Shown: piece by piece, positions 32,543 through 41,905 of the stretch
Layout of the letters: the number at the start of each line of letters is the position of its first letter
Numbering within the stretch: position 1 is the stretch's first letter
Assembly: GCF_002902235.1 (NCBI RefSeq)
Contig: NZ_PPRL01000012.1
Coordinates: forward strand, 29,208 to 93,207
From: Staphylococcus ureilyticus
GTDB lineage: Bacteria > Bacillota > Bacilli > Staphylococcales > Staphylococcaceae
Reading direction: 5' to 3'
DNA: 64,000 nucleotides
Program-made: the position numbers and the translations under genes
Notes under the pieces: generated by a model
Seen by the model: only the letters and a program-made list of their open reading frames with translations
Told to the model about the DNA's origin: nothing
Databases searched by the model: none

Positions 32543-33613
32543 ATGCACTTTTCATCAAAGATGACCAAAATGTTGAATATCAAGCTTCCAATCATACAGG
32601 CAGGTATGGCAGGTAGTACGACACCGGAATTAGTAGCTTCTGTCAGTAATAGTGGAGGACTTGGTACGATTGGAGCAGGTTATTTTACTCCAGAAAAATT
32701 AGATTCTGAGATAACTTATGTGCAAGAATTAACTGACTTACCCTTTGCCGTTAATTTATTTGTTCCAAGTGAACAATTATATATTCCAGAAAATGTAGAA
32801 CACATGAATGCATGGTTAAAACCTTATAGAAAAGCTTTAAACTTAGAGGAACCTGTGATTGATATTAGTGAAGAACAGCAATTTAACGATGCCATAGATA
32901 TGGTGATTGAAAAAGGGGTTCCTGTAGTTTCATTTACTTTTGGGATCCCAAATCAAAATATTATCAAAAAATTGAAAGCGCGTCAGATTACTTTGATAGG
33001 CACAGCAACCTCTGTTGAAGAAGCGAAAGCCAATGAAAGCGCAGGAATGGATGCGATTATTGCTCAAGGTAGTGAAGCGGGTGGTCATAGAGGTTCTTTC
33101 ACTGTGACTTCTGGTGAACACACGCCATTGGTTGGTACCATGTCATTGATACCACAAATCGTGGATAATATATCTATTCCAGTTATAGCAGCAGGAGGTA
33201 TTATGGATGGACGTGGTGTGGTTGCAAGTATGGTGCTAGGTGCTGAGGCTGTACAAATGGGAACAGCATTTTTAACTTCAGAAGAAAGTGGAGCTTCAAC
33301 ATTATATAAAAATGCAATACAGCAAAGCAAAGAAACAGATACTGTTATCACAAAAGCCTTTACGGGAAAACCAGCTAGAGGTATCGATAATGAATTTATA
33401 CACAAGATGGAAAGTTATGCTGATGATATTCCAGATTATCCTATTCAAAATCAATTGACGAATAGTATTCGTAAAACTGCAGCTGATTTAGGTAAGGAAC
33501 AATGGACGCATTTATGGAGCGGACAAAGTCCAAGGTTATCCCAACCGAATTCAGCTGCTCAATTGATAGCTGATATCGTACAAGAAACAGAACGCATACT
33601 CAATGATGATTAA
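32543..33613 (+). CDS. Nitronate monooxygenase-like flavoprotein
   Basis: The 356-residue protein starts at ATG 32543, 8 bases after AAAGGAG. It is a 2-nitropropane dioxygenase/nitronate monooxygenase TIM barrel that uses FMN and O2 to oxidise nitronates. Visible family motifs are [20 protein letters not shown] at the N-terminus, [10 protein letters not shown] (catalytic His) near residue 178, and [14 protein letters not shown] plus [12 protein letters not shown] for FMN phosphate binding. It is a single-gene transcription unit with a strong terminator downstream. Related enoyl reductase FabK shares the fold, but the GGHRG motif favours the NMO group. Confidence 0.88.
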   Translation: MHFSSKMTKMLNIKLPIIQAGMAGSTTPELVASVSNSGGLGTIGAGYFTPEKLDSEITYVQELTDLPFAVNLFVPSEQLYIPENVEHMNAWLKPYRKALNLEEPVIDISEEQQFNDAIDMVIEKGVPVVSFTFGIPNQNIIKKLKARQITLIGTATSVEEAKANESAGMDAIIAQGSEAGGHRGSFTVTSGEHTPLVGTMSLIPQIVDNISIPVIAAGGIMDGRGVVASMVLGAEAVQMGTAFLTSEESGASTLYKNAIQQSKETDTVITKAFTGKPARGIDNEFIHKMESYADDIPDYPIQNQLTNSIRKTAADLGKEQWTHLWSGQSPRLSQPNSAAQLIADIVQETERILNDD

Positions 33614-33630
33614 TCTTTAGATGTTTTAAT

Positions 33631-33664
33631 AAAAGTTGCTATTTAAAAAATGATAGCAACTTTT
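33631..33664. terminator. Terminator after the nitronate monooxygenase gene
   Basis: AAAAGTTGCTAT (33631-33642) pairs perfectly with ATAGCAACTTTT (33653-33664) around a 10-base loop, with T tract TTTTTT. Confidence 0.85.
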
Positions 33665-33799
33665 TTGATTTTTGTATCTATTGAATCTTTTAAAATGACC
33701 GTTGATTTTCTTAACCTTAACCGTTGAAACAATTGAAGAATATAATTTAATCTAGTGAATCTTATAAATCATCTATGGTATCATGTAACTGGTGATACT

Positions 33800-34648
33800 A
33801 TGATAAATATTGGATTAACAGGTTGGGGAGACCATGATACTTTGTACGAAGATTTACAGCGTAAATCAGATAAACTAATTACATATGCAAGTCACTTTCC
33901 CATCGTAGAATTAGATGCATCATATTATGCGATACAACCTGAAAGAAATATTAGAAAATGGATAAGAGAGACGCCTGAGAGATTCCAATTTATAGTTAAA
34001 ATTCATCAGGCATTAACACTTCATGCAGATTATCATGATTTTGCAGAATCAAGACAAATACTTTTTGATCAGTTTAAAGCGATGTTAGTGCCATTAAAAT
34101 CTGAAAAAAAGTTAGCGATGGTATTAGTACAGTTTCCACCTTGGTTTGACTGCACAGTTCAAAACATTAAATATATTCGATATGTACGAGAACAGTTGAA
34201 GGATTTTCCTGTCTGTATAGAATTTAGACATCAATCCTGGTTTAATGATAAGTATAAAGAAGAAACGTTAGCTTTTTTAACTGAACATGACATGATACAT
34301 GCGGTATGTGATGAACCACAAGTAGGCCAAGGTTCTATACCATTAGTCAATCGTATTACAAACGAAACAGCATTTGTGCGTTATCATGGTAGAAACGAAC
34401 ATGGATGGACAAAAAAGGACATGACGGATGAAGCTTGGAGAGACGTTAGATATTTGTATGATTATAATAAGCAAGAACTTAATGATTTAGCGCAAAAAGT
34501 GAAATTATTAGAACAAAAAGCTAAAAATATTTATGTCGTGTTTAATAATAACTCCGGTGGTCATGCTGCACAAAATGCTAAAACATACCAAACATTATTA
34601 GGCATTGATTATGAAGGCTTAGCACCACAACAATTAAAATTATTTTAG
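33800..34648 (+). CDS. DUF72 (YecE-like) protein
   Basis: The 282-residue TIM-barrel-like protein belongs to DUF72. I start it at ATG 33800 because the homologous N-terminus is INIGLTGWGDHDTLY; GGTGA is just upstream. Family features: FPIVELDASYYAIQPERNIRKW, FQFIVKIHQALTLH, PVCIEFRHQSWF near residue 140 and IYVVFNNNSGGHAAQNA near the end. Biochemistry is not established; a phosphatase or endonuclease role has been suggested for relatives. It lies 12 bases before the TSUP gene, so the two are probably one operon. Confidence 0.88.
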   Translation: MINIGLTGWGDHDTLYEDLQRKSDKLITYASHFPIVELDASYYAIQPERNIRKWIRETPERFQFIVKIHQALTLHADYHDFAESRQILFDQFKAMLVPLKSEKKLAMVLVQFPPWFDCTVQNIKYIRYVREQLKDFPVCIEFRHQSWFNDKYKEETLAFLTEHDMIHAVCDEPQVGQGSIPLVNRITNETAFVRYHGRNEHGWTKKDMTDEAWRDVRYLYDYNKQELNDLAQKVKLLEQKAKNIYVVFNNNSGGHAAQNAKTYQTLLGIDYEGLAPQQLKLF

Positions 34649-34660
34649 GAGCGGTCAGAT

Positions 34661-35485
34661 ATGTTAACAATAATCATTTTGATTTTAATTGGTGGTTTAT
34701 CAGCCATATTGGGTTCACTTGTGGGCATTGGTGGCGGTATTATCATCGTCCCAACTTTAGTTTATTTGGGCGTAGAAAATGATTTACTACATGGCATCAC
34801 ACCTCAGATTGCCATAGGAACATCTTCATTAATATTAATCGTGACAGGACTATCGTCAACATTAGGTTATTTAAAAACGAAACAAGTTGACGTCAAAAAT
34901 GGTTCCATCTTTTTATTTGGTTTGTTACCAGGCTCTTTGGTTGGGTCAATTTTAAGTCGTTTTTTAACTTTAGACTCTTTTAATTTATATTTTGGTATTT
35001 TCTTAATATTCGTAGCAATTCTGCTTATGATAAGAAATAATATAAAACCAATGAAAATGTTTAATAAGCCTAAGTATGAGCGTACATATGTAGACGGTTA
35101 TGGAAAAATACATCATTATAGTGTTCCGCCAATTGTGGCATTTATATCAACGTTATTTATAGGTGTTTTGACGGGATTGTTTGGTATTGGTGGTGGTGCA
35201 CTTATGACACCGCTAATGTTAATTGTTTTTAGATTTCCACCACATGTCGCAGTTGGTACAAGTATGATGATGATATTCTTTTCCAGCGTGATGAGTTCTA
35301 TTGGACATATTGCACAAGGACATGTAGCTTGGGTATATTCTATTGTATTAATCATCTCTAGCTATTTGGGTGCGAAAATTGGTGTAAAAGTCAACCAATC
35401 CATACAATCAAATACTGTGGTTATGTTATTAAGAACAGTTATGCTTATAATGGGACTATATTTAATTATTAAGTCATTTTTATAA
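34661..35485 (+). CDS. TSUP family transporter (TauE/SafE)
   Basis: A 274-residue membrane protein with about eight TM helices and the internal duplication of the TSUP family: GSLVGIGGGIIIVPTLVYLG near the N-terminus and GVLTGLFGIGGGALMTPLML near residue 175. TSUP proteins export sulfite, sulfonates or organic acids; the substrate here is unknown. A cytoplasmic loop with basic residues (RNNIKPMKMFNKPKYERTY) joins the halves. AGGAGCGG precedes the ATG. It follows the DUF72 gene closely and precedes the nucleotidase gene by 20 bases. Confidence 0.9.
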   Translation: MLTIIILILIGGLSAILGSLVGIGGGIIIVPTLVYLGVENDLLHGITPQIAIGTSSLILIVTGLSSTLGYLKTKQVDVKNGSIFLFGLLPGSLVGSILSRFLTLDSFNLYFGIFLIFVAILLMIRNNIKPMKMFNKPKYERTYVDGYGKIHHYSVPPIVAFISTLFIGVLTGLFGIGGGALMTPLMLIVFRFPPHVAVGTSMMMIFFSSVMSSIGHIAQGHVAWVYSIVLIISSYLGAKIGVKVNQSIQSNTVVMLLRTVMLIMGLYLIIKSFL

Positions 35486-35505
35486 ACTAAGAGGAGGGTA
35501 CCAAG

Positions 35506-36825
35506 GTGAAATTAACTATTTACCATACAAATGATATTCACAGTCATTTGCATGAGTATGCCCGTATTTCCGAATATTTAGCTCAAGAGAGACCGAAATT
35601 AAATCATCCCTCGCTCTATTTAGATATTGGAGACCATGTAGATTTATCTGCTCCTGTTACAGAAGCTACTATGGGAATCAAAAATGTTGAGCTTTTAAAT
35701 CAAGCACATTGTGATATAGCAACTATTGGTAATAACGAAGGTATGACAATATCACATGATGCATTAAACACACTTTATGACAATGCAGAATTTGATGTAA
35801 CTTGTGCAAATGTTTTTGACGAACAGGGTGACTTACCTCGAAATATTACATCATCAATCATCAAAGAGATTGAAGGTGTGAGAATCTTATTTGTTGCAGC
35901 TACTGCGCCATTCACACCATTTTATAGGGCTTTGGATTGGGTTGTTACGAATCCATTAGAAGCGATTAAAGATGAAATTAGCGCACATCAAGATGCGTAT
36001 GACTTATTGATTATTATGAGTCATGTGGGTGTGTTTTTTGATGAAAAATTATGCCAAGAAATTCCTGAAATTGATTTAATATTGGGTAGTCATACACATC
36101 ATTATTTTGAAAATGGTGAAATGAATAATGGTGTGCTAATGGCAGCTGCTGGTAAATATGGTCACTTTTTAGGTGAAGTAACATTAGAGATAGACCAAAA
36201 AAAAGTTGTAGATAAACAAGCAGTGATTTATCCAGTAGACACTTTGCCGGAAGTAGAAACACATTTCGAAAAAGAAGGTAAGGCACTGTTAAGTGATCCA
36301 GTTATTAATAGACCAGTTGATTTGCCAAGAAGGACAGATGTAATAACAAAGACGTCTTATATGTTAGCTGAAAGTATATTTGAATTTACGAATGCTGACT
36401 GCACAATTATTAATGCAGGATTGATTGTAAAAGGTATTTCAGCGGCTCAAGTGACGGAATTTGATATACATCAAATGTTACCTCATCCTATTAATGCTGT
36501 TCGCATCCGCTTAAACGGTCTAGAATTAAAAAATATAATCATTAAAAGTCAAAAGCAAGAATATCTAAATGAACATGCACAAGGTTTAGGTTTTAGAGGG
36601 GATATATTTGGTGGTTATATACTTTATAATTTAGGATTAATCGAATCTGAAGCAAGATATTTTATCAACGGAGAAGAAATTGAAGACGATAAAAGTTATG
36701 TGCTAGGTACTGTTGATATGTATACATTTGGTCGTTATTTCCCAACGCTTAAAGAACAATCTATAGATTACTTAATGCCAGAATTTTTAAGAGATATTTA
36801 TAAAGATAAATTGCTCGAATATTAA
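35506..36825 (+). CDS. Metallophosphoesterase / 5'-nucleotidase family (YunD-like)
   Basis: The 439-residue cytoplasmic protein starts at GTG 35506 (GAGGAGGG upstream). Residues 1-210 are the calcineurin-like metallophosphatase with YHTNDIHSHL, LDIGDHVDLS, IGNNEGMT, IIMSHVG and LGSHTHHYF metal ligands. Residues 260-439 are the 5'-nucleotidase C-terminal domain (NADCTIINAGLIVKG, then PHPINAVRIRLNGLEL). It lacks a signal peptide and LPXTG anchor, so it is the intracellular YunD type, not surface AdsA. It probably hydrolyses nucleotides or nucleotide sugars. A promoter for lipA lies after it. Confidence 0.9.
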   Translation: MKLTIYHTNDIHSHLHEYARISEYLAQERPKLNHPSLYLDIGDHVDLSAPVTEATMGIKNVELLNQAHCDIATIGNNEGMTISHDALNTLYDNAEFDVTCANVFDEQGDLPRNITSSIIKEIEGVRILFVAATAPFTPFYRALDWVVTNPLEAIKDEISAHQDAYDLLIIMSHVGVFFDEKLCQEIPEIDLILGSHTHHYFENGEMNNGVLMAAAGKYGHFLGEVTLEIDQKKVVDKQAVIYPVDTLPEVETHFEKEGKALLSDPVINRPVDLPRRTDVITKTSYMLAESIFEFTNADCTIINAGLIVKGISAAQVTEFDIHQMLPHPINAVRIRLNGLELKNIIIKSQKQEYLNEHAQGLGFRGDIFGGYILYNLGLIESEARYFINGEEIEDDKSYVLGTVDMYTFGRYFPTLKEQSIDYLMPEFLRDIYKDKLLEY

Positions 36826-36906
36826 AATATTACATTTTACGTTTTAATTTAATCCGATTTTCGTTATAATGATTACAGATTTGAAATCAGGAGGAATTGT
36901 ACGGTT

Positions 36907-37836
36907 ATGGCTACTAAAAATGAAGAAATTTTACGTAAACCAGATTGGTTGAAAATAAAACTGAATACTAACGAAAACTACACTGGTCTTAAGAAAATGA
37001 TGCGAGAAAAGAACTTACATACAGTGTGTGAAGAAGCAAAATGTCCAAACATACATGAATGTTGGGGCGAGCGTCGTACTGCGACATTTATGATTTTAGG
37101 TGCAGTTTGTACGCGTGCATGTCGTTTCTGTGCGGTTAAAACCGGATTGCCAAATGAGTTAGATTTAGATGAGCCAGAGCGTGTGGCAGAATCTGTTGAA
37201 TTAATGAATTTAAAACATGTTGTTATAACAGCGGTTGCACGTGATGATTTAAGAGATGCTGGATCAAATGTTTATGCTGAAACAGTCCGTAAAGTACGTG
37301 AGCGTAACCCTTATACTTCAATAGAAATACTACCATCTGATATGGGTGGTGACTTCGAAGCTTTAGAAACATTAATGGCTTCAAAACCAGATATTTTAAA
37401 CCATAATATTGAAACAGTTCGTCGTTTAACACCAAGAGTTCGTGCTAGAGCGACTTATGACCGTACTTTAGAATTCTTAAGACGTTCTAAAGAATTACAA
37501 CCTGATATACCAACAAAATCTAGTTTAATGGTAGGACTAGGGGAAACTCACGAAGAAATTTATGAAACAATGGATGATTTACGTGCAAATGATGTAGACA
37601 TCTTGACTATCGGCCAATATTTGCAACCTTCACGTAAACACTTAAAAGTTGAAAAATACTATACACCATTAGAATTTGGTAAATTAAGAAAAGTAGCAAT
37701 GGATAAAGGTTTCAAACATTGCCAAGCTGGACCACTTGTGAGAAGTTCTTATCATGCAGATGAGCAAGTAAATGAAGCTGCAAAAGAAAGACATCGCTTA
37801 GGTGAAGAACAACTTAACATGGATTCTAATAGTTAA
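36907..37836 (+). CDS. lipA: Lipoyl synthase
   Basis: LipA (309 residues) inserts two sulfur atoms into protein-bound octanoyl groups to make lipoate for pyruvate and 2-oxoglutarate dehydrogenases and the glycine cleavage system. The auxiliary cluster motif [14 protein letters not shown] (residues 41-54) and the radical SAM motif CTRACRFC (68-75) are intact, as is the C-terminal RSSYHA. A -10 box TATAAT at 36865-36870 (with a weak TTTTAA 17 bases upstream) and CAGGAGG before the ATG suggest its own promoter. It is followed by a long hairpin, so it is a single-gene unit. Confidence 0.97.
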   Translation: MATKNEEILRKPDWLKIKLNTNENYTGLKKMMREKNLHTVCEEAKCPNIHECWGERRTATFMILGAVCTRACRFCAVKTGLPNELDLDEPERVAESVELMNLKHVVITAVARDDLRDAGSNVYAETVRKVRERNPYTSIEILPSDMGGDFEALETLMASKPDILNHNIETVRRLTPRVRARATYDRTLEFLRRSKELQPDIPTKSSLMVGLGETHEEIYETMDDLRANDVDILTIGQYLQPSRKHLKVEKYYTPLEFGKLRKVAMDKGFKHCQAGPLVRSSYHADEQVNEAAKERHRLGEEQLNMDSNS

Positions 37837-37856
37837 AATATAGAAATTGTATTTAA

Positions 37857-37914
37857 AGACTTAGTTCAATTAGAGCAATTAACGACGCACGTTAACTCAC
37901 TTTGGGCTAAGTCT
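37857..37914. terminator. Branched hairpin after lipA
   Basis: AGACTTAG (37857-37864) pairs with CTAAGTCT (37907-37914), followed by TTTATT. Inside it, TTAACG and CGTTAA form a second stem flanked by GAG/CTC. It likely terminates lipA. Confidence 0.6.
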
Positions 37915-38007
37915 TTTATTAGAAATTATAAAAATAGATTACTAACCTTTTTAAGTCAGACACTGTATGGTTAAATTGAGTAATGAAAATTAGATTAGGT
38001 GAGTATA

Positions 38008-38394
38008 ATGATAAAAGTTAATAGTTTTTATTTTGAAATTATAGAAGAATATAGAGAATGTTTTGATGAAACATTATTTGCAAATCGTTACGCAGACATT
38101 TTAGATAAATATGATTATATTGTAGGAGATTTTGGATATGATCAATTAAGGTTAAAAGGATTCTATAAAGATTCGAATAAAAAGGCTGAATTAAGTAAGC
38201 GCTTTTCGACAATTCAAGATTATTTATTAGAATACTGCAATTTTGGATGTCCGTATTTTATTTTAAGAAAAGTTCCTGAAAGTGAGATTAAATCCCGAAT
38301 TGAAACAGAGGATGAAAATGCAGAGATACCTTTTGAAGAAAATAAATTACAAGATGTCAAAATCCAACCAACAATTCAAGATACTGAGCATTAA
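38008..38394 (+). CDS. YutD family protein (DUF1027)
   Basis: The 128-residue protein starts at ATG 38008 after AGGTGAGTATA. It is recognised by FDETLFANRYADILDKYDYIVGDFGYDQLRLKGFY and FSTIQDYLLEYCNFGCPYFILRK, the core of the YutD family (DUF1027). B. subtilis yutD lies next to lipA in the same way, together with yutE and yutF, as here. YutD-like proteins are small soluble proteins of unclear role. The tail (about 100-128) is acidic and variable. A strong terminator follows. Confidence 0.88.
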   Translation: MIKVNSFYFEIIEEYRECFDETLFANRYADILDKYDYIVGDFGYDQLRLKGFYKDSNKKAELSKRFSTIQDYLLEYCNFGCPYFILRKVPESEIKSRIETEDENAEIPFEENKLQDVKIQPTIQDTEH

Positions 38395-38436
38395 GTTGAT
38401 GTAGATTTAGTGTTAGTTTCATATTATTAATAAGTT

Positions 38437-38481
38437 AGGCTACGATATTGAACCGAGATTTAAGGTTTAGTATCGTAGCCT
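38437..38481. terminator. Very stable terminator after yutD-like gene
   Basis: AGGCTACGATA (38437-38447) pairs with TATCGTAGCCT (38471-38481); the inner TTGAACC/GGTTTAG extends it to 18 pairs with loop GAGATTTAA. TTTTC follows. Confidence 0.85.
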
Positions 38482-38514
38482 TTTTCTATGATTGAAATAT
38501 GGTGCCTAATGAAA

Positions 38515-38544
38515 AAGGCTGATTATCGTAGGTGATTCAGCCTT
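38515..38544 (-). terminator. Terminator for the DUF3055 gene
   Basis: AAGGCTGA (38515-38522) and TCAGCCTT (38537-38544) pair around a 14-base loop. On the minus strand the stem is followed by TTTC, fitting the end of the minus-strand gene at 38696. The 150 bases between show no other feature. Confidence 0.65.
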
Positions 38545-38695
38545 ATATCAAGCAGTTATTATTGAATGATTCATGACATTGTGACATATCATGTGCATTA
38601 ATTTCATTAGCAATATTGGATAAACTAATTGTTAACAAATTGAAGTGATTTTATGCAAGCAATATTATCTTAAACATGTGCGTTTATCGTGATAA

Positions 38696-38962
38696 TTATT
38701 GTATAACTTGATTGAGGTATTCAGTGATTTCATTGCCTTCATTTTCAGTTACACCTAAAATATAAGCAATATAGCCTTCTTCTTCTAAATCATCTGTACC
38801 AATAATGCCAAATTTATTTGTTTGCATGTTTAAAACCATTGTTTTTCCAAAATGGCGATCAGTTTGTATGAGCATTAAATCATAACGACTATATTCTCCG
38901 ACGAAACCTACAAATTGTACCTGTGATGATTCATCGTCGTCATAGAGGTACATATCTATCAT
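38696..38962 (-). CDS. DUF3055 family protein
   Basis: The minus-strand product has 88 residues if it starts at 38962, where AAAGGGTG is 6 bases upstream; the frame extends a few codons further. It reads MIDMYLYDDDESSQVQFVGF and later NKFGIIGTDDLEEEGYIAYILG, the DUF3055 pattern common to Bacillus and Staphylococcus. It is small, acidic and soluble. No function is known. It is transcribed opposite to its neighbours. Confidence 0.75.
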   Translation of the reverse strand: MIDMYLYDDDESSQVQFVGFVGEYSRYDLMLIQTDRHFGKTMVLNMQTNKFGIIGTDDLEEEGYIAYILGVTENEGNEITEYLNQVIQ

Positions 38963-39107
38963 AATAAACACCCTTTCATCATTAAGTTATTAAAGTTTTT
39001 TATCATTCGAATCATTTAATGAAATAAAAAGTCTTAGTTTACAGTATAACCATAAATGAATTCGACTGCAAAGGTGTGGTATGATGAGAATGATAGGGGT
39101 GACATAG

Positions 39108-39542
39108 ATGTATTTTGTTAATAAAGAAAAGTTAGATAAAAAAATAAATTACTTACAACAATTGGTAAATGATTATCCGAAATATAGAGATAATCACTAC
39201 GCATTTGAAAGAATTTCACAAATGTTGATCGAATCATCGGTAGATATTGGTAATATGATTATTGATGGCTTTATTTTAAGAGATCCAGGCAATTATAAAG
39301 ATGTCATCGATATTTTAGAGTTAGAAAATGTAATCACTAAAGATACTCAAAGTAATATTAACCAAACTGTAGATGTTAGAAAACAATTCGTTCATTATTA
39401 TGACGAGCTCGATACTACAAAGTTAAAACCACTTTTTGATAAAACACTTGATTATTATCAACAATTTATCGATGAGGTAATACAATTTTTGAATAATGAA
39501 AATGTGCCTATAACAGCATTTGGACAAAAAGGAGAGAAGTAA
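39108..39542 (+). CDS. HepT-like DUF86 protein (YutE type)
   Basis: This is a 144-residue all-helical protein of the DUF86/HepT superfamily. Residues about 102-110 read RKQFVHYYD, matching the R-x4-H-x-Y motif of HepT RNase toxins. HepT normally pairs with a MntA nucleotidyltransferase antitoxin; none is encoded nearby. In B. subtilis the chromosomal homologue YutE sits in the same lipA-yutD-yutE-yutF neighbourhood, so this is a conserved core gene, not a mobile toxin system. It overlaps nothing and supplies AAAGGAGAG for the HAD gene that follows. Confidence 0.8.
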   Translation: MYFVNKEKLDKKINYLQQLVNDYPKYRDNHYAFERISQMLIESSVDIGNMIIDGFILRDPGNYKDVIDILELENVITKDTQSNINQTVDVRKQFVHYYDELDTTKLKPLFDKTLDYYQQFIDEVIQFLNNENVPITAFGQKGEK

Positions 39543-39548
39543 GTTTTG

Positions 39549-40328
39549 ATGAAACAGTACAAAGCATATCTCATTGATTTGGATGGTACGATGTACAAAG
39601 GAAATGAAAAAATTGATGGTGCAGCGCAGTTTATTGAATACTTAAACAAGCATCAAATACCTCATTTATTTGTTACGAATAACTCTACCAAAGAACCTAC
39701 AGAAGTAGCAGAAAAATTAAAAGCGATGGGAGTTGATGCTACAGCAGATGAAGTCGTGACGTCTGCTCTAGCAACTGCAGAATATATTGCTGATGAACAA
39801 CCAGGCGCTTCAATCTATATGTTAGGTGGATCAGGTTTAGAAAAAGCGTTAACGCAACATCATTTGAAAATAAAAGATGATGAGTATGTAGATTACGTAG
39901 TTATTGGTTTGGATGAAGCTGTAACTTATGAAAAATTAGCAACTGCTACGCTAGGTGTTCGAAACGGTGCAAAATTTATTTCAACTAATAAAGATGTATC
40001 CATTCCCAAAGAACGTGGATTCTTACCAGGTAATGGCGCGATTACAAGCGTTGTGTCAGTCTCTACTGGTGTTGAACCAATATTTATTGGTAAACCAGAA
40101 CCTATTATTATGAATAAAGCCTTGGAAATTTTAGGGTTAGATCGCTCTGAAGTTGCAATGATAGGTGATTTATATGATACAGATATACTTTCTGGAATCA
40201 ATGTTGATGTTGATACAATACATGTTCAAACAGGTGTATCAACTTTAGATGATGTTAATCAAAAAGCAACACCGCCAACATATAGTTTTAAAGACTTAAA
40301 TGAAGTAATCAAAGAACTCGAAATTTAG
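39549..40328 (+). CDS. HAD-superfamily phosphatase, NagD/YutF (TIGR01457)
   Basis: About 259 residues from ATG 39549; a TTG at 39546 is an alternative closer to the ribosome site GGAGAG. HAD motif I is [10 protein letters not shown] (nucleophile Asp), motif [10 protein letters not shown], and motifs III/IV lie at [16 protein letters not shown] and [10 protein letters not shown]. The large C2 cap marks the NagD family, which dephosphorylates small metabolites such as nucleotides or sugar phosphates. It follows the YutE-like gene by a few bases and precedes the dehydrogenase gene by 10 bases, so the three are likely co-transcribed. Confidence 0.92.
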   Translation: MKQYKAYLIDLDGTMYKGNEKIDGAAQFIEYLNKHQIPHLFVTNNSTKEPTEVAEKLKAMGVDATADEVVTSALATAEYIADEQPGASIYMLGGSGLEKALTQHHLKIKDDEYVDYVVIGLDEAVTYEKLATATLGVRNGAKFISTNKDVSIPKERGFLPGNGAITSVVSVSTGVEPIFIGKPEPIIMNKALEILGLDRSEVAMIGDLYDTDILSGINVDVDTIHVQTGVSTLDDVNQKATPPTYSFKDLNEVIKELEI

Positions 40329-40338
40329 GAGTGATTGA

Positions 40339-41298
40339 ATGCAAAAAATCGTAGTTAGTAGAAAAATTCCACAGAAATTTATTAAGCAATTAGAGGACAT
40401 CGGTGAAGTAGAAGTTTGGGATGCGTCATTGACCCCTATGCCACGAGAAAAGTTTTTAACTGCTTTAAAAGACGCAACTGCTTGTTTTGTGACATTAAGT
40501 GAAATAATGGATGAAGAAGTGATTGAAGCTGCACCAAATCTGAAAGTCATAGCAAACATGGCAGTAGGCTATGATAATATAGATATTGATTTGATGCAAA
40601 GTAAGGGTATTGTTGTGACGAATACACCAGGTGTTTTAACTGAAACGACAGCAGAATTAGGATTTACCTTAATGCTTGCAGTAGCAAGACGTGTAGTCGA
40701 AGCGGAAACATATGTTCAAAACGGTGAATGGCAGAGTTGGGGGCCGTATTTATTTGCTGGTAAAGATTTATATCAAGCTAACGTTGGTATTTATGGTATG
40801 GGGGATATTGGAAAAGCATTCGCGAGACGCCTAAAAGGTTTCAATACGAATATAATGTATCATAATAGAACCAGACATAAAGATGATGAAGAAGCACTTG
40901 GTGCATTATACGTTTCATTTGAAACATTATTAAAAGAGAGTGATTTTGTCATTTGTACGGCACCATTAACTGCAGAAACACGTGATAAATTTGACGATAA
41001 GGCATTTAAAATGATGAAAAAAGATGCGATTTTTATCAATATCGGTAGAGGTGCTGTTGTCGATGAAGAAGCATTAGTGAAGGCGTTGCAAAATGAAGAA
41101 ATTAAAGCATGTGGTTTAGATGTTTTAAGAGAGGAACCCATAGATATGCAACATCCATTACTCTCAATGAATAATGCAACGATACTTCCACATATTGGTA
41201 GTGCATCGGTTATAACAAGAGACCGAATGATACAACTGTGCGTAGATAATATAAAACTAGTATTAGACGAAAAAGATCCTAAAACGCCCGTTGTATAA
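40339..41298 (+). CDS. D-2-hydroxyacid dehydrogenase (glyoxylate reductase-like)
   Basis: A 319-residue NAD(P)-dependent D-2-hydroxyacid dehydrogenase. The Rossmann motif GIYGMGDIGKAFARR lies near residue 150. Catalytic residues are Arg in NIGRGAVVDEEAL, Glu in CGLDVLREEPID and His in LPHIGSASV. The N-terminal substrate domain has VANMAVGYDNID-type signature (IANMAVGYDNIDIDL). It probably reduces glyoxylate or hydroxypyruvate, or makes D-lactate-like acids. AGGAGTGATTGA precedes the ATG. A hairpin at 41316 closes the unit. Confidence 0.92.
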   Translation: MQKIVVSRKIPQKFIKQLEDIGEVEVWDASLTPMPREKFLTALKDATACFVTLSEIMDEEVIEAAPNLKVIANMAVGYDNIDIDLMQSKGIVVTNTPGVLTETTAELGFTLMLAVARRVVEAETYVQNGEWQSWGPYLFAGKDLYQANVGIYGMGDIGKAFARRLKGFNTNIMYHNRTRHKDDEEALGALYVSFETLLKESDFVICTAPLTAETRDKFDDKAFKMMKKDAIFINIGRGAVVDEEALVKALQNEEIKACGLDVLREEPIDMQHPLLSMNNATILPHIGSASVITRDRMIQLCVDNIKLVLDEKDPKTPVV

Positions 41299-41315
41299 AT
41301 GATTGAAACGAATTT

Positions 41316-41356
41316 AAGCTGCTTATTACCTGTTTAGCTTGGGTGATTGGCAGCTT
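41316..41356 (+). terminator. Terminator after the dehydrogenase gene
   Basis: AAGCTGC (41316-41322) pairs with GCAGCTT (41350-41356), with ATTTTTTAG after it. The loop is long (27 bases), so it is a moderate call. Confidence 0.55.
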
Positions 41357-41492
41357 ATTTTTTAGGAACATTACATTAAATAGCGTAATTTGAACTTACT
41401 TAATAAATCGAGGATGCTCACCGCATTTGATAAAAAGGGTCATTACATTCATGTATATTACTATATCTTGGGTTAGAATAGTTAAAATTAAT

Positions 41493-41526
41493 ACACAATA
41501 AATTCTTTTAAATGAGTTTATTGTGT
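41493..41526. terminator. Terminator upstream of dlt
   Basis: ACACAATAAA (41493-41502) pairs perfectly with TTTATTGTGT (41517-41526) around a 14-base loop, followed by GTTTTTTT. It insulates the dlt promoter from upstream transcription. Confidence 0.75.
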
Positions 41527-41607
41527 GTTTTTTTGAATTTTAAAATAATACTCTATTTATTTATATACTATCTAACAATTTTGTTATATATATGCACAAA
41601 TATTTAA

Positions 41608-41636
41608 TTGTAATGATGTAGGAAAAATTGTATAAT
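41608..41636 (+). promoter_or_regulatory. dlt operon promoter
   Basis: TTGTAA (41608-41613), a 17-base spacer and TATAAT (41631-41636) make a strong sigma-A promoter. It lies 109 bases before dltX, leaving a leader of about 100 bases. In S. aureus the dlt operon is controlled by GraRS and ArlRS in response to cationic peptides and Mg2+; I do not see a clear operator. Confidence 0.7.
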
Positions 41637-41744
41637 TAATTGGTGAAAAAGTTGAATAACTTATATACAATAAGGCGTAAAATATAAAAAATAATTTAAT
41701 GAAGATGATTAATGTTGAATTTATATAAATTTTAGAGGTGAAAT

Positions 41745-41891
41745 ATGCACAAAAACGATAAAGAACATACTGCTTTACAAAAATTCAAGCCATGGTTATT
41801 GACAGTAATGTACCTAGCTATATTAATTGCATTATATTTAATTTATGGTACAGGTGATACACACAATAACTTTATTTACAATGAATTTTAA
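41745..41891 (+). CDS. dltX: DltX, small membrane subunit of D-alanylation system
   Basis: DltX is a 48-residue membrane protein: a charged N-terminus with LQKFKPW, a single TM helix ([18 protein letters not shown]) and a C-terminal NNFIYNEF, the conserved F-I-Y-x-x-F motif. In other Firmicutes DltX carries the D-alanyl group at this C-terminal motif between DltC/DltB and lipoteichoic acid. GAGGTGAAAT precedes the ATG and dltA starts 14 bases after its stop. Short genes like this are often missed in automatic annotation. Confidence 0.93.
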   Translation: MHKNDKEHTALQKFKPWLLTVMYLAILIALYLIYGTGDTHNNFIYNEF

Positions 41892-41905
41892 TTAAGGAGA
41901 CTATC

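Noticed and set aside
39108..40328. HepT-type toxin-antitoxin system with the neighbouring HAD gene as antitoxin
   Set aside because: The partner should be a MntA nucleotidyltransferase, but the neighbour is a NagD-type phosphatase; the pair is the conserved yutE-yutF core arrangement.
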